Assembly (NCBI GenBank): GCA_036023115.1
Contig: JAYKKT010000089.1
Span: 14,447,001-14,511,000, forward strand
DNA: 64,000 bases
Source: Brasenia schreberi
Lineage: Eukaryota > Streptophyta > Magnoliopsida > Nymphaeales > Cabombaceae
Direction: 5' to 3'
Position numbers and translations under genes: made by a program. The first letter of the stretch is position 1; each line of letters starts with the position of its first letter. This document shows, in pieces, positions 1 through 14,200 of this stretch. The notes beneath the pieces were generated by a model. The model worked only from the letters and a program-made list of their open reading frames with translations, was not told where the DNA came from and did not search any database.

Positions 1-1103
<1,103 letters not shown>

Positions 1104-1318
1104 CAAACATCTTTAAAAGATCTCAATTGTTGGGTATTTAAGATCATGAATTCAGTTTTGAATTAAAATAATAAACATACAATAACACTTTTTTGCAAGG
1201 TACATTTAGTGCACCTACTACTATTTTGATTTTTACTTAAAGATCTCAACAATGAAACGACACAGATCTTAAAATAGATTTGAGCATAGGTGAGTATTCA
1301 CTTGAACTATATATGTAT

Positions 1319-1355
<37 letters not shown>

Positions 1356-1691
1356 CATATATGTATATAAAGAGAGAGATAGTGGTCTGTCTTAATCCTC
1401 ATCCGTGCTTGATTCACCTCAAACATTTTCAACATTCGATAATTGCAACCAACTCTAGAGATTTGAATCTCAAAAAGTAAAATATATCATTGAGCTTTTT
1501 GTACTTGCATTTAATACATAATAATATAATATCTATTTTTTATTTCAAATCTGTACTGTCCATTATAGTAATTGAATGATAAAAAGATTTGAGGAGATTT
1601 AAGAATGTATTGGATTCAACATGTACCAATCTCGCTCACTCTCATATATATATTTGCTTGAAGTTTGTTATGAATCAGTCCTCTACCTGGT

Positions 1692-1850
1692 GTACCCAGA
1701 GCATTAACTCAGTGGCATCGCGCCTTCGCGATGAAGCTGCTGGTGGGGAGTTCGACTCCCAGGGATGATACATGGGTGTGTGTGTGCGGGCAAAATCAAT
1801 TAGGTGGGATCTATATCTCCTTGTGCGTCGATTTGAGGTTCGGTACATCG
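1692..1850 (+). mobile_element. tRNA-derived SINE-like repeat upstream of the gene
   Basis: The sequence contains an RNA polymerase III box A-like site (1705-1715, taactcagtgg) and a near-perfect box B (1749-1759, agttcgactcc) 44 bp apart, inside a tRNA-like context. It does not fold as a full tRNA by eye, because the flanks lack a matching acceptor stem. This fits a SINE head. The 3' end and TSDs were not found, so the right boundary is approximate. Confidence 0.55.
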
Positions 1851-1859
1851 CTATTCGTG

Positions 1860-2053
1860 ACATTTCTAGTGGTCAAGGAAGTATTCAGAAAACTTTGTAC
1901 TTCTACCGCGCCTCGTCGTAACAACTGGAAAGACGAACCCCCATATTTGTTTGTTATTGAGTACGGAAGTCCGAAGTCGGTTCGAGAGCGAGAGAGGGAG
2001 AGAGAGAGCAGCGAAGACAACGCCGGAGTCCAGTCGCCGGAAGAGGGCCGGAT
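1860..2053 (+). promoter_or_regulatory. Proximal promoter and 5' UTR of the PIAL-like gene
   Basis: The base composition changes here to GC-rich, with a purine GA tract at 1984-2009, a common feature of plant 5' UTRs. I see no convincing TATA box close by. The transcription start is not determinable by eye and probably lies between about 1860 and 1990. Confidence 0.45.
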
Positions 2054-2238
2054 ATGACGAGCGTCGCGCCTCTGCCGGCGGGTGCCGTTGGAAGCCGTAG
2101 CGGGCTGGAGAGCCAGCGTCCGCCGATAAGCAGCGGCGAGATGGTGCGCACTATCATGGATCGCATGGCGCATGCACTCCGCGACAGCTTCTCCGTACAG
2201 CCCGTCAATTTCTTCCAACTCTGCATTTGGTTCTCTAA
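2054..2238 (+). CDS. PIAL-like exon 1 (residues 1-62, ends phase 2)
   Basis: This exon is GC- and CpG-rich, unlike everything around it. The ATG at 2054 is the first Met of its frame. The exon ends at a donor reading CTCTAA|GTATTT. Its last residues (FFQLCIWFS) continue directly into exon 2 and match the family pattern FNLCLSLARGIDYAV. Open reading continues to 2362 without splicing, but that extension has no family similarity. Confidence 0.85.
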
Positions 2239-5200
2239 GTATTTGCCATTCTTGTTCTCCTCTCTTTTTCCCTTCCTTTGTTTTTCAGTTTTCCTGCGTG
2301 TTTTGATGAGTTTGGTAAAAAGCTTAGTGGCATGTGTGTTTATCAGGCGCCTTTTCGCGTGATTTTTTTCTAAACTCGTTTCAGATGCGGCTCGTTTGTA
2401 GTTTCGGTGTTTTAGCTGCGGTAGCGTGAGAGAGTGATGAGAAAGCGGGAATTTCGGAGTAGATTGGTGGAAGTCTTTCTTGACGAAAGATGGATTAGGG
2501 TTTCTGTGTTTTGCCGTGAGAGAGGTTTTGAAGGAGTTATGGCATTTTGATAGTTTAATTGAGACCGGAATTTGGAGTTGTTGGTAGCTATTTGTCCGAC
2601 CCTGTGTAGCGGTCCGTGATGGAAAACGGCATGGTCCGGTCTGCGTGGAGAGTCTTTGCTCCTTTCGTGTCTTCACTATCTTTTGATCTCTTGGCCCTTT
2701 TCTTCAGGCATGTTCTTGCTTTTGGAGTACATTGTGGTTTAGACTCGAGATAGGTCACAGTGGTGACTAAGATGCTCTGTAGCTAACCCTACTTTGTGCA
2801 AGAACGGGATTTATTTTGGTTGGTTTGGTAGCGGATGTCGGGCGTGGGCTTGGCATATGGAAAATGGTAGTGTTGTTTTAGGAACTCCGCTAATATTCCC
2901 AATTGAGTTACTGAATAATTTGGCGTGTGATGTTGGTTTTCTTTGGATGTGGCGTTTGTTAGTTCATTGATTCAGTAAAATGAGGTTTAGTTTCTAGTCG
3001 CCTGGAATGGAATGCTCGCTTGACTTGTGTGACAACTAACAAATTTTGTTTTTTAGTTTTTGCATCTGATTATGAACACTTCATTAGAATTATCCATGTA
3101 GGATCATATTCATGTCACTTCCTATCTTTTCATTGGTATGATTAATTCAAACTTTTGGCAAGTAGAGGTGGCAGGACATGGCAGCTCTGATAGTTGGTAA
3201 TACCAAGAATATTTTACACATGAAAGGAAAATAGATGTAGGATCAATGTCTCATTTTTTCCCTCTCTTAAAAGTCAAAAGGCAATGTTCTATGGTGCTTT
3301 ACTTGGTATCATTTATAAACTCTTTAAGATTTATTCTTCATGCCACTAGGATAAAATAGGTCCTGTTTAATTAAATAGATCCATGTGCTCCTCAAAAATT
3401 AAAAAGGGAAAAAAGACCGATACATGTTGCATTTATAAGCATTAGGTGGTTACTATTTTAAACTAAGTTTTAGTTATGCTTCTGGAACTATTCTAGTTTG
3501 AATTCTATAGTTCTCATTGCATTTTCCTTTTGCAACTTGTTTGGTTTATATCTATGTTTCGCTTCTTATGGCATTCATGCTTCACTTGTAAAATTGTACC
3601 TAGTAGATGAATCTTGTACAAGGTCAATTGCATTCAATATCCCTTTCTTAACTTCTTCATTCTCTATAAAGTTGGGAGAAAATGTAATATAGGGATTAAA
3701 AAAATATGTAGGAGCATGCAAATCATAATTCATTTACCGGTTCCAACTTGCATCAATTATCTTCCAAACTTTCTTTAGAAGGGATCACTTGCGGTCAAGG
3801 GTTGCTTGTATTTCCAATTTAGCCTTATCCATAGCATCATATATATATATATAACACATAACATGCCTATGTGCACTATCTACCATTCTCGTTACCTTCA
3901 CCAAAGGCACACTCATTCTAAAAAAAGTGCTTTATTCCTCCGAAAAGTTGATATTACAAATAAGGTCCACTACAATAATCCTCTTTCCCTTTCTCGATCA
4001 ACTTATAAGCCCCATTCGTGAGATTCAAACATCTTTTTAATGCATTTTTTTGTATGACGACTTTGAACAATAATAACATTTAAAACAAATCTTGTCAATG
4101 AAGGCCTAATCAAACTCCCTTCTACTAGTGTGGATTCTCGTCAAATGCAATACACATGAATAATTATGAATAAACTTTATGATATTTTTGCATGCATCAA
4201 TTGTCTCCTTAATTTCATCCATTACACATAAATCCACAAGGATTAAGTCTATGCAGTGTGCAATGCATGGAGTTCATACTATGGATAAATGGTAAAAAGT
4301 GTACTGTTGCCTGTATCGCACATGGCACCATTACACGCTAACCATTTCGTATTATACGATATAGTACGATACATTGCAACATGGCCTATATAACACGGGA
4401 AAAACATAACAAATTCAAAAAAATCCAAAAAATGATTTTTTTGAAATTAATCAACAAAAGATAACCAATTGTTGGAAAACACAATCAACAAACAAAAACA
4501 ACAACTAAGCCTTTTCCCATACTAGACAGGGTCAGCTACATGGATTCTTTGTTTCCACAGATCCCTATTGTGTGCCATGTTAGTTAATTCACAATAAGCT
4601 AGATCATTCTTTATTGTTTCTTTCCAACACTTTTGTGATTGTCCTCTACCTCTTTTAATACTTTCAAAATTTAGTTTTTAATACCTTCTTACAGGTTCTT
4701 CTTTCTATATGTTCAAACGATCTTAAATGATATTCTCTCATTTTATCCTCTAATAGTGTCACTCCTAATTTGTTTCTAATAACCTCATTATGTATACGGT
4801 CTTTTCTTGTATGACCACTCATCCATCTCCACATCTTCATTTCTGTCACAAACATCTTTTGTACATGTTCATGATTAACTGCCCAACGCTTAGAACCATA
4901 AAACACGGCAGGCCTAATAGTTGCTCTATGAAAATATGGATCATAATCAATCAATAATACCTAAAATATTAAAATTACTAAAACTGATACTAAATAGCAT
5001 ATTTTTCAATAAAAACATGGATCATAATCAATAAATGCATCATAAACATCGTAGTCAGGGTCCCCAACATCATCATCATTGCCACCACCACCACCATCTT
5101 TCTCTTCCTCCATAAATTGGTCCTCCAATCTAGAGTCTTCCACATCGTCATCTCTACTATCTATGTTTGCCTTTGTTTCTCTCCAGTTTTAATCCTCTAA

Positions 5201-8200
5201 TTGATGGGACACTCTTTTTTATTCTACCTAATTAATATTTTCGTAGCTAAGTGGGTTATATGACACCTTCCTTGTCCTTCTTGCATCTCTTTGCATTTGT
5301 TGTAAAGAAACAAAAGAAAAAATACATATACTTTTATACTTAGAAAAACATTCAAATTGATATGAATAAAAAATGATTATGAGTAAGGAATAACAACCAT
5401 ATTATAATTTAACTTCATGTTGTGTGCAATGGAAACCAAATAACAAATACAAACATGCTCCAATCTGTTTCTCTTCTTTATGTGAATGCACTCGAAAAAA
5501 CTCCAATTTCTTTCACGTCCACTCAAACTAAATGTTTGGCTCAATATTTGTTGAGCAAACTTAGACGAGTAAGGTACATCTATATCAAAATGGCCCTACC
5601 ATTCACCAACAATAAAATATAATAATAAGAAGCACTGCAAGTCATGATGAATTTAAAATCATACAGTTTATAATTTATCAATAAAAATACTAAATCATAC
5701 CTAACCGCATTTGGGAGAGGAGTTGTATTACAATTGGACTTTTAAAATCTCTAACACTGTGTATATACTTGGTTAGCTCTAAATGGGTGTTGCACTTATG
5801 TCCGCCAATACAAGGTCAATTGCATTCAATATCTCTGTCTTAACTTCTTCATCCTTTACAAAGTTGAAAGAAAATCTAATAGAGGGATTAAGAAAACATG
5901 CACTTGCATGCATTTGTCAGTTCTGATATACATCAATTATCTTCCAAACTTTTTTTAAAAGTGTCTGTATTTTTAAGTTGCCTTATCCATTGCATCATAT
6001 ATATATATATATATATATAAATATAAAGGCATGGCAAACCTATCTTCACTGTCTATCGTTTTCATTACCTTGACCAAAGCACAATCATCCTAAAAAAAAT
6101 ATGTTGCGCTTTTTTCAAAAGTTAGTACAACAACAACTTAGCCTTTTACCATAATAGATGAGGTCGGCTACATGGATTCATTTTTTCCACAAAGCCCTAT
6201 CATAATTTGTATAATCCATGGTAAATAAGTTCGACAAAGTTTTACGGTGACTGTCGGAAGCCTAACGCAACCCTCCTCCTTTATCTGGGCTTGAGACTAG
6301 CCTTGCAAGGGTGATCCCTTACATGGGCGGAGTTTCTTTCAAAAGTTAGTATTGAAAATAATATCTACTATAGCAATTTTCTCTCTTTCTCGACCAACTC
6401 ATGAAGCCCCAAGCATCTTTTTCAATGTATTTTTATGTAGGACAAGACAGGGAGAGTTCAAACTTGAAAAGCTCTAGTTTGACCATTTGGGGTCTCCATA
6501 ACAAATCTAAACTTAGCTCACGAAAATTCCTTTCTTTTTTTAGAGAGTCTCGAAAAGGGATAAAGAATTCTTGCCATTTCTGAGATATGGTGGTACCTAA
6601 ATGAGTACATAATACAATACTATTTTCTACTGATGCGTTCATTTCTTTTCCTCAGGGTTTTGTTTATATGATCAATTATATTGCTAGTTTCACTTTTGAA
6701 AGAATAATTGCTATTAATGCCCTGACTAGTAATTGACAAATAAATGGTATTGCAGGGCTGTTGATAATGCAGTTATAAATAATGACATACCTTACAAAGT
6801 CAGTGATTTAGTACAGCTAGTGAAGAAGGTACGCACTGTAGGAATGCAAATGTTGGACTCCTTCTTTTTGCTTTCTTCTTCTTCTTTTGGTTACAAAGAG
6901 AGGCCTAACACACTATGGGGACCTTGGGAGTTGACCTTCCCACGAGGAGCAAGGGTGTCAAAGCCCAACCGTTGAGCTGACACTCTGGCTGTTTCTTTTA
7001 TCTTTCTTTTCCTACAAATCAGACATATATGAATCCATGTAGATTTTGATAGTGTAATCTGCTCCCATGGTCTCATAAGTTATCCAAATAGTTGGTAGAG
7101 TTCAGCAATAAGCTGGAGCCTTTTTTGTCTTGGTAATATTGCAGTCGAATATTTTTGTAAATAGAAGATGTTATCTTTTCCAACTGAAACTTTTATGAAG
7201 CATATTTGTCTAGTGTCAGCATATTTTATTGTGTGAATGATAATGTAACTAAATAGTAATGCATAGATGATAATGTCTGGTGATGGCAGCAAGAGTAACT
7301 TTCGATCTAAACCTTTTTTACTTCATTTGAAAATAAATTACCACTACAAGCATTATCATCTATTCTTGGGTGTTTACTCAGGTGTGGATTGAACAGATTA
7401 ACAGCTTTGCATGTGTGCTCATGTGTGTCTTCTCCATGTTGCCTAGTTAGATGTGGGTGCATCTGTTGTTTCACGATTAAAAATAAATAATGCAAACATT
7501 TAATGCCTTTACTGAAGGCGGCATCATATTAAGTAATGTTGTTAGGGTAGGGATGTAATGGGTCAGACCCAAGATTTCTAGACCTCCATAAATATTTGTT
7601 GATGCGCATATGTTGAATCGGCCAAGTCGCAAATTGTCAAAGTATTGGTGGAATTGCCAAGATATCAAAGCATCCGAATATGGATGTTTCAAGTCAAGAA
7701 TGCAAAGAGTAAAGAGAGAGAGAGTCAAATCACAAATCAATGGCTACACTAAACAACTTATTTATTGAATGAATAGGGCTTTATTTATAGAGCATATTGT
7801 ACATCAAATGAGAGAAGGAAGAAGGAGAAAAACAAGAGGCCCTGGCCGAATGGCCATGGGCCATGGTGACATGTGTCACTCCTAACTAACGCATGGGCCT
7901 TAGTGACCCGTGACTCTATTATAGTTAACATTGCTATAAATATCAAATCAATAAAGGAAAATATCAAGAACTTACAAGTATCCCTCCAATCTGTCCCAAG
8001 CAGATTTTCAGTGCCTTCTCCCTGGGTGCCGTCCCCCACTCTCTATCTTATTCACCTAATACACTTAACCCTAATCACCCTATTTATAAGTACAATCTAC
8101 CTTGAATGACTAATTTACCCCTAACATTAATTAAGTACTACTAAATAGACATAGAGTATGAATAAGAACCACAATGAGTCTTCTATATGATCCATTACAA

Positions 8201-11200
8201 TCTCTAACACTCCCCCTTAAGTTTTGAAGATATTAAGAACACCTAACTTGGACAAAGTATCTTTGAGTTGTGTGTTGGCATCATTTTTAGTTAGGAAATC
8301 AATCCTTTGTTTTTATGATTTAATACACTCCAATTTGAATTTCTGATTTGATATCTTCTCTCTAATAAAGTGACAATCAATCTCTATGTGTTTAGTTCTT
8401 TCATGATATACTAGGTTGGAGGCCATCTGAATAGCTGCGTTGCTGTCACAATATAACCGTATAGGCTGAGTAGATTTAAATTCTAGTTCACATATCAAAG
8501 AAAATACCCATCGTTCTTCGCACATATCATGAGCGACTGTTTATTCTGCTTCAGCTGTAGATCGGGCAACAACATTTTGTTTTTTACTCTTCTTGGAGAT
8601 AATATTACCACCAAGTAGTGTCACATAGCTTGTAGTTGATTTTTGATCATCTTTAGATCCAACCCAGTCTGCATCAGAATAAAGTTTAATACTTAATTTG
8701 CAAGAACTCCGCCCATAGAAGGGATCATCCTTGCATTGTTGGTCCCAAGCTCGGATAAAGGAGGAGGGTTCTGTTAGGCTTTCGACAGCCAGCGTAAAAC
8801 TAAATGTTAAGATGGATGAGTGGTCATACAAGAAAAGACCGTATACATAATGAGGTTATTAGAAACAAATTAGGAGTGACACCAATAGAGGATAAAATGA
8901 GAGAATATCGTTTAAGATGGTTTGGACATATTGAAAGAAGATCAAAAGAAGAACCTGTAAGAAGGTATGAAAAACTAAATTTAGAAAGTATTAAAAGAGG
9001 TAGAGGACGGCCACAAAAGTGTTGGAAAGAAACAATAAAGAATGATCTAGCTTATTGTGAGTTAACTGCTAACATGGCACACAATAGGGATTTATGGAAA
9101 CAAAGAATCCATGTAGCCGACCCCGTCTAGTATGGGAAAAGGCTTAGTTGTTGTTGTTGTATTTAGTTTGCAAGATTTTGAATAAAGAAGTCACATTCTA
9201 GGAGTTGATTTGAGTTCTGTGAGAATTCTATACACAACTTCCATATGATTCTTGGTAGAAAAATGCATAAATCTGCTCACAATGCCCACACCATAAGTGA
9301 TATTTGTGAATATATAAGCCTGTCAAGTAATTTATGATATTTGTGAATATCTTTGAAATCTTCACTATCTCCAATAAATAATTTTTGATTCACCTCTATA
9401 GGAGTATCACTCTGTTTACAATCAAGCATATTCGTTTCTTGTAGTAGATCCATGGTGTACTTTCTCTAAGTTAGAAAGATACCTTGTTTGGAATATAACA
9501 CTTCTATTCTCAAGAAATAATGAAGTCGGCCCAAGTCTTTGAGGTGAAATAATTTGTGAAGATTCCTTTTTAACCTTGATATTTCTTCAATGTCATCACC
9601 TGTTGTAATGATATCATCATCATAAAAAACAATAACAACTAAGCCTTTTCCCATACTAGACGGGGTCGGCTACATGGATTCTTTGTTTCCACAGATCCCT
9701 TTATAGAATCTTTTGAATCGCCTTATCGAACTCTTCCCAAAAAGTTGTCTTTATTACTTGGGGTGCATAAGTACAAACTATATTCAAAACATCTTCTCCT
9801 AACACTAATTTCAACGTCATGATTCAGTCACCATATTCTTGTATGTCTACAACACTATCCTTTAAATCTTTATTTATGATAATACCAACTCCGTTTCGAG
9901 CCTTTTCTTTACATTTAAAACCTGTATCCTCTATCTCCTTTGCTTTTTCTCTAACCCATTTTGTCTCTTGTAAATATAAAATATGAATCTTTCTCCGAAT
10001 CATAGTATCTACCACCTCCATTAGCTTATCGGTTAATGTTCCGATATTCCAAGAACCAATACGAATCTTATTATCTAGGACTAGCTTCCTTACCCCCAGC
10101 ATTCGTTCATAATCAAAATGCGGAGACCCTCTCTGAATTTTTTTTACTACATTTGGGCGGCAATGTAGCGGGACTAACTTCTTTACCCACACCTATCCAT
10201 GATGTGGGAACCCTCTCTGCAATTGATTCACTACATCTGGGTGAAAATGTAGTGGCCCTTGCTTTATTTTTCACAGCATTCGGGCTTTGCTGTGCATCGC
10301 TAAAGATGCCCCAAAGCAATGCTCATAATTTTTGTAATCCATGTTATAAAAATCTGATGAAGTTTTATGCTGGCTGTCGGAAGCTTAACACAACCCTCCT
10401 CCTTTATCCGGGCTTGGGATCGGCAATGCAAGGGTGATCCCTTACATGGGCGGAGTTATCAATATAAACAACAAGAATAGATAATTTTATATATTTCTTT
10501 AAAAATAAAGTATGGTCATTTATGCTTCTTTGATACCCCAAGGTGCATACTGCCTCATTGAATTTCTCGAACCAGGCTCTTGCTGACTGTTTTAGCCCAT
10601 AGATAGATTTGCTCAGTTTGCAAACTATATCATTAGATGATTTAATATCATCCCAGGAGGAAGATCTATAATTACTTCTTCATTCAAATCTCCTCATAGG
10701 AATGCACATTTCACATCCAAATGCCATTGATCTCATCCCAAATTTGCTGTCATGCTAAGGAATATTCTTATGGAAGTAAGTTTTGCTATAGGTGTAAAGG
10801 TCTCGTTGTAGTCAATTGATATTCTATGTGATTGACTGTAGCCTTTGGTTAGAAGTCTTGCCTTATGCCATTCAATGGTGCCATCATTCCATGGTGCCAT
10901 CTGCCTTATATTTAATAGTAAAACCCCACTTGGAGTCCATTATATTTTTGTTCGGAGGAGGTTTTGTGATGGTTCATGTGTTATTTTTAATAAGAGCATT
11001 CAACTTTTCTTCTATTGCAGCTCTCCATAAAGGATGCTTTCGCTTTTTCAAATTTTGTAGGAATCTTGTGTCTGTCAACATTCATAATAAATGTTTGATA
11101 ATTCTAAGAGGTATTAGTATTGGAAACACAATTAGAGATAGGATGCCGTGCACATGAATGTTTACCTTTACGAATCACAATGGGAATGCCCAAGTCTTCT

Positions 11201-14200
11201 TCCACTGGGAAATCTGAGTAAGGGAAAGATCTTTGGTTATTGGAGTCTTCATGGGTTCTTCTTGAGAACAAATAATCTTTCTTAGTCTTCTCTTGTACAC
11301 AACGATCTGCTTTGGTTCAATTGTCTTCTCTCCATAGTCACCTGCATTATCTTCTGTCTCATTAGGACTTAAGGGAAGTACATGAGGAGATGTATTTTGA
11401 GAGGTAACTCACTCTTCCTGAGAAGAATAATAAGGAGTCGATTGAGAGAATGTGACATCCATGTTGAAATTAATCAGCAACATAAACTTCTTTATTGATG
11501 AAAGCCGAATACAAGAAGAAGACACTGAGGTGCTGGTCGGCCAATCCTTGCAGCCACCCTATAATTCTCGTTAAAGCCTAATGGCAGCCCTAATGACTAC
11601 TTATATGGTTGATCTAACTTGAAAGACTATAATACCCTTAGTAAGTGATTATTGGATTATGTTTCCTAATAGATTAGAATATGATCCATTAGGACCCGTA
11701 TTACAAAATACCATAATATACATGACTCAAACTTACCAATGACTCTATGTATAGTATACATTTATAACTAAATAGTAACACTAATTAATCAAGATTTAAC
11801 TTGATCTTCAACACGCCCCCTCAAGTTGAATCTTGAAGGTTTGTAATTCTTAGCGGATGAAGAGCTTTTTGAAATCCTCTGACTGAAGCAGGTTTTGTGA
11901 AAATATCCGCCAATTGGTCTTCTGAGCATACATGAATCAGATTGAAGATGCCTTGTGTAATCTTTTCTCTGATGAAGTGATAATCTATCTCAATATGCTT
12001 CGTTCGTTCATGAAAAATAGGATTTAAGGCAATCTGGAGAGCTGCTCTACTATCAGTGTAAAAGGTAACCGGAGTATCCACTTTGAAGCCATGTTCTGTT
12101 AAGAGGGATAAAACCCATATCCCTTCATACATGCCTGAAGCAATTGCAAGATATTCTGCTTCTGCACTTGATCTGGATACAACTGATTGTTTCTTGCTTT
12201 TCCAAGATACAATGTTTCTTCCCAAACATACCACATACCCAGTGGTTGATTTTCTGTCTGTCTTCAAACCTGCCCAATCAACATCTGAATATATCTTTAG
12301 ATCTAATGATGAATTCGCCGTGTACAATAAACCATGGGTTAGTATAAACTTCAAGTATTTGATGATATGAAAGACTATACTCATATGATGTTTGGAAGGA
12401 TTATGCATCAATCTGCTCACATAGTCAACAACAAAATTGATATCAGGATGTGTAATAGTGACGCATATTAGCTTCCCCACTAATTTATGGTACCTTCCGA
12501 TATCCTCATATGGTTCTGCATTATTATCATCATCCTTCTTGGGAGACTCCATAGGAATTGAGCATACACAACAATCTTCCATTTTTGTTTCCTTCAACAA
12601 GTCCAGAATATATTTCCTTTGACTCAAGAATAATGCATTGTTGCTATGAATCACCTCTATACCGAGAAAGTAATTTAATCTTCCCAAATCTTAAGTCAAA
12701 TAAAATATTGAGTTGTTTCTTTAGCTCACCAATACCTGCAGTATCATCTCCTGTAATAATGATATCATCAACGTATACCAGTAACATAATTGTTCTCTAG
12801 CCTTGCTTAATGAATAGTGTATGATCATTGATGCATTGTTTAAACCCCAGAGTTCGAATTCCATCACTAAATTTCTCAAACCATGCCCATGCGGATAACT
12901 GCCAAGCTTAACAAGATTGTGATGGTGTTCATCTTGGCTACTGGAGCAGATGTCTCTGTGTAATCTATGTCGTAGGACTGACTATATACTTTTGCAACTA
13001 ATCTTGCCTTATATCTTTCTATATTTCTATCTGCCTTATATTTGACTGATAATACCTACTTACATCTTACAGTCTTCCTTTTTTATGGTAGATCTGTCAA
13101 TTCCCAGGTATGATTTCGTACTAAAGCTGAAATTTGCTCTTCCATAGCCGCTTTTCATTCTGGATGTACTTTAGCCTCTTCATAGGTCCTTGGTACAAAA
13201 GTATTCTATGTATTCATCACAAATAACTGATATTCCCTAGGATAATGAGAGAATGATACCATTTTGTCCAATGCATATTTTGCAGATGCACGCTTCTCTT
13301 TTCTAATTTCAATTAGTAAATCATTCATTTCGATATCCGAATTATGAAAGGTTATTTGAAGAGGAGGTGAATCTGATTTACTTTGGAAATTTTGATCTCG
13401 GGTGACAGTCTGATCTGGAAAGACAATCCCTCGGTTTCTTCTGTTATATACTTGTCATTCACCTGCATTTTCATGAGTAGATGTAATTTTAGCTGGAGGA
13501 AGTGGGATCACTTGAGTAGACTGTATTTCTGATGAAGGTTCTTTCTGCACTCCATAAAGTGGAATGTCTTCATGAAAGGTGATATCCATTGTAACATAAA
13601 ACCTCTTTGTGGAAGGAAGAAGATGCATGTGATTGATCTTGCATCAAGTTTATCTCTGGCACCTTGATAAGCATGAACAAAGCATGTACAACCAAAATTT
13701 CTTGGTAATAAATGGAATTGTTTCTGAGAAGGACATAGGGAATGAAATGGAATATTATCACTTAGCACCCTGCTTGGCATGCGATTTATAAGAAAAACTG
13801 ATGTTAAGACTGCTTAACTCTAATAATATTTTGGTGCATCTCATCTAATTAAGAGAGTCCTTACAACTTGTAAAACCTAGTGCAATCATCAATAAATGAT
13901 ACAAAATACTTATATCCCTGCATAAAAGTTGTCGAACTAGGGCCCCAAATATCATAATGCACAATATCAAAAGGAATGAAAGATCTTTCTTCATTTAAAG
14001 GAAATGAAATACGATGGTGTTTTGCCTTTTGGCAAGTTTAACAATTGAAGTTCAAATCATTACAATCACTAAATTCAGGTAATAACATCTTTATTTTGTA
14101 AAATGGTAAATGGCCGAGCCGTTGGTGCTAATGAGGTATATGCTCCTTCTGTCTCTTAGTAATAATTGTTGATTGTAGTGCAACACCTTTATTGTTCTCG

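Larger units (their letters stand above)
4307..6445 (-). mobile_element. Second degenerate hAT copy, interrupted by two RTE pieces
   Basis: The left edge shows the degenerate subterminal words of this family (gtatcgca, cgatatagtacgatac). Then come the transposase C-terminal region (5040-5180, including an acidic Asp/Glu-rich codon run) and mid-region (5790-6112, continuing 6352-6445), parallel to 25.25-26.51 kb. An RTE 3' fragment lies at 4497-4928 and a short RTE derivative at 6128-6336. Confidence 0.6.

Noticed and set aside
1692..1780. A functional tRNA gene
   Set aside because: Box A and box B are present, but no acceptor-stem pairing is visible and the sequence runs on without a terminator, so a SINE-like repeat fits better.
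2054..2362. A 102-codon single-exon gene starting at the PIAL start codon
   Set aside because: It is exon 1 read through its splice donor. The part after 2238 has no family similarity, whereas exon 2 continues the protein correctly.
1811..2676. Minus-strand frames of 135 and 240 codons opposite exon 1
   Set aside because: They mirror GC-rich exon 1 and its flank, show biased Arg/Ser/Thr composition without domain similarity, and have no supporting promoter or splice structure.
10036..10437. A plus-strand 133-codon frame
   Set aside because: It is the antisense of the RTE derivative at 9633-10457.
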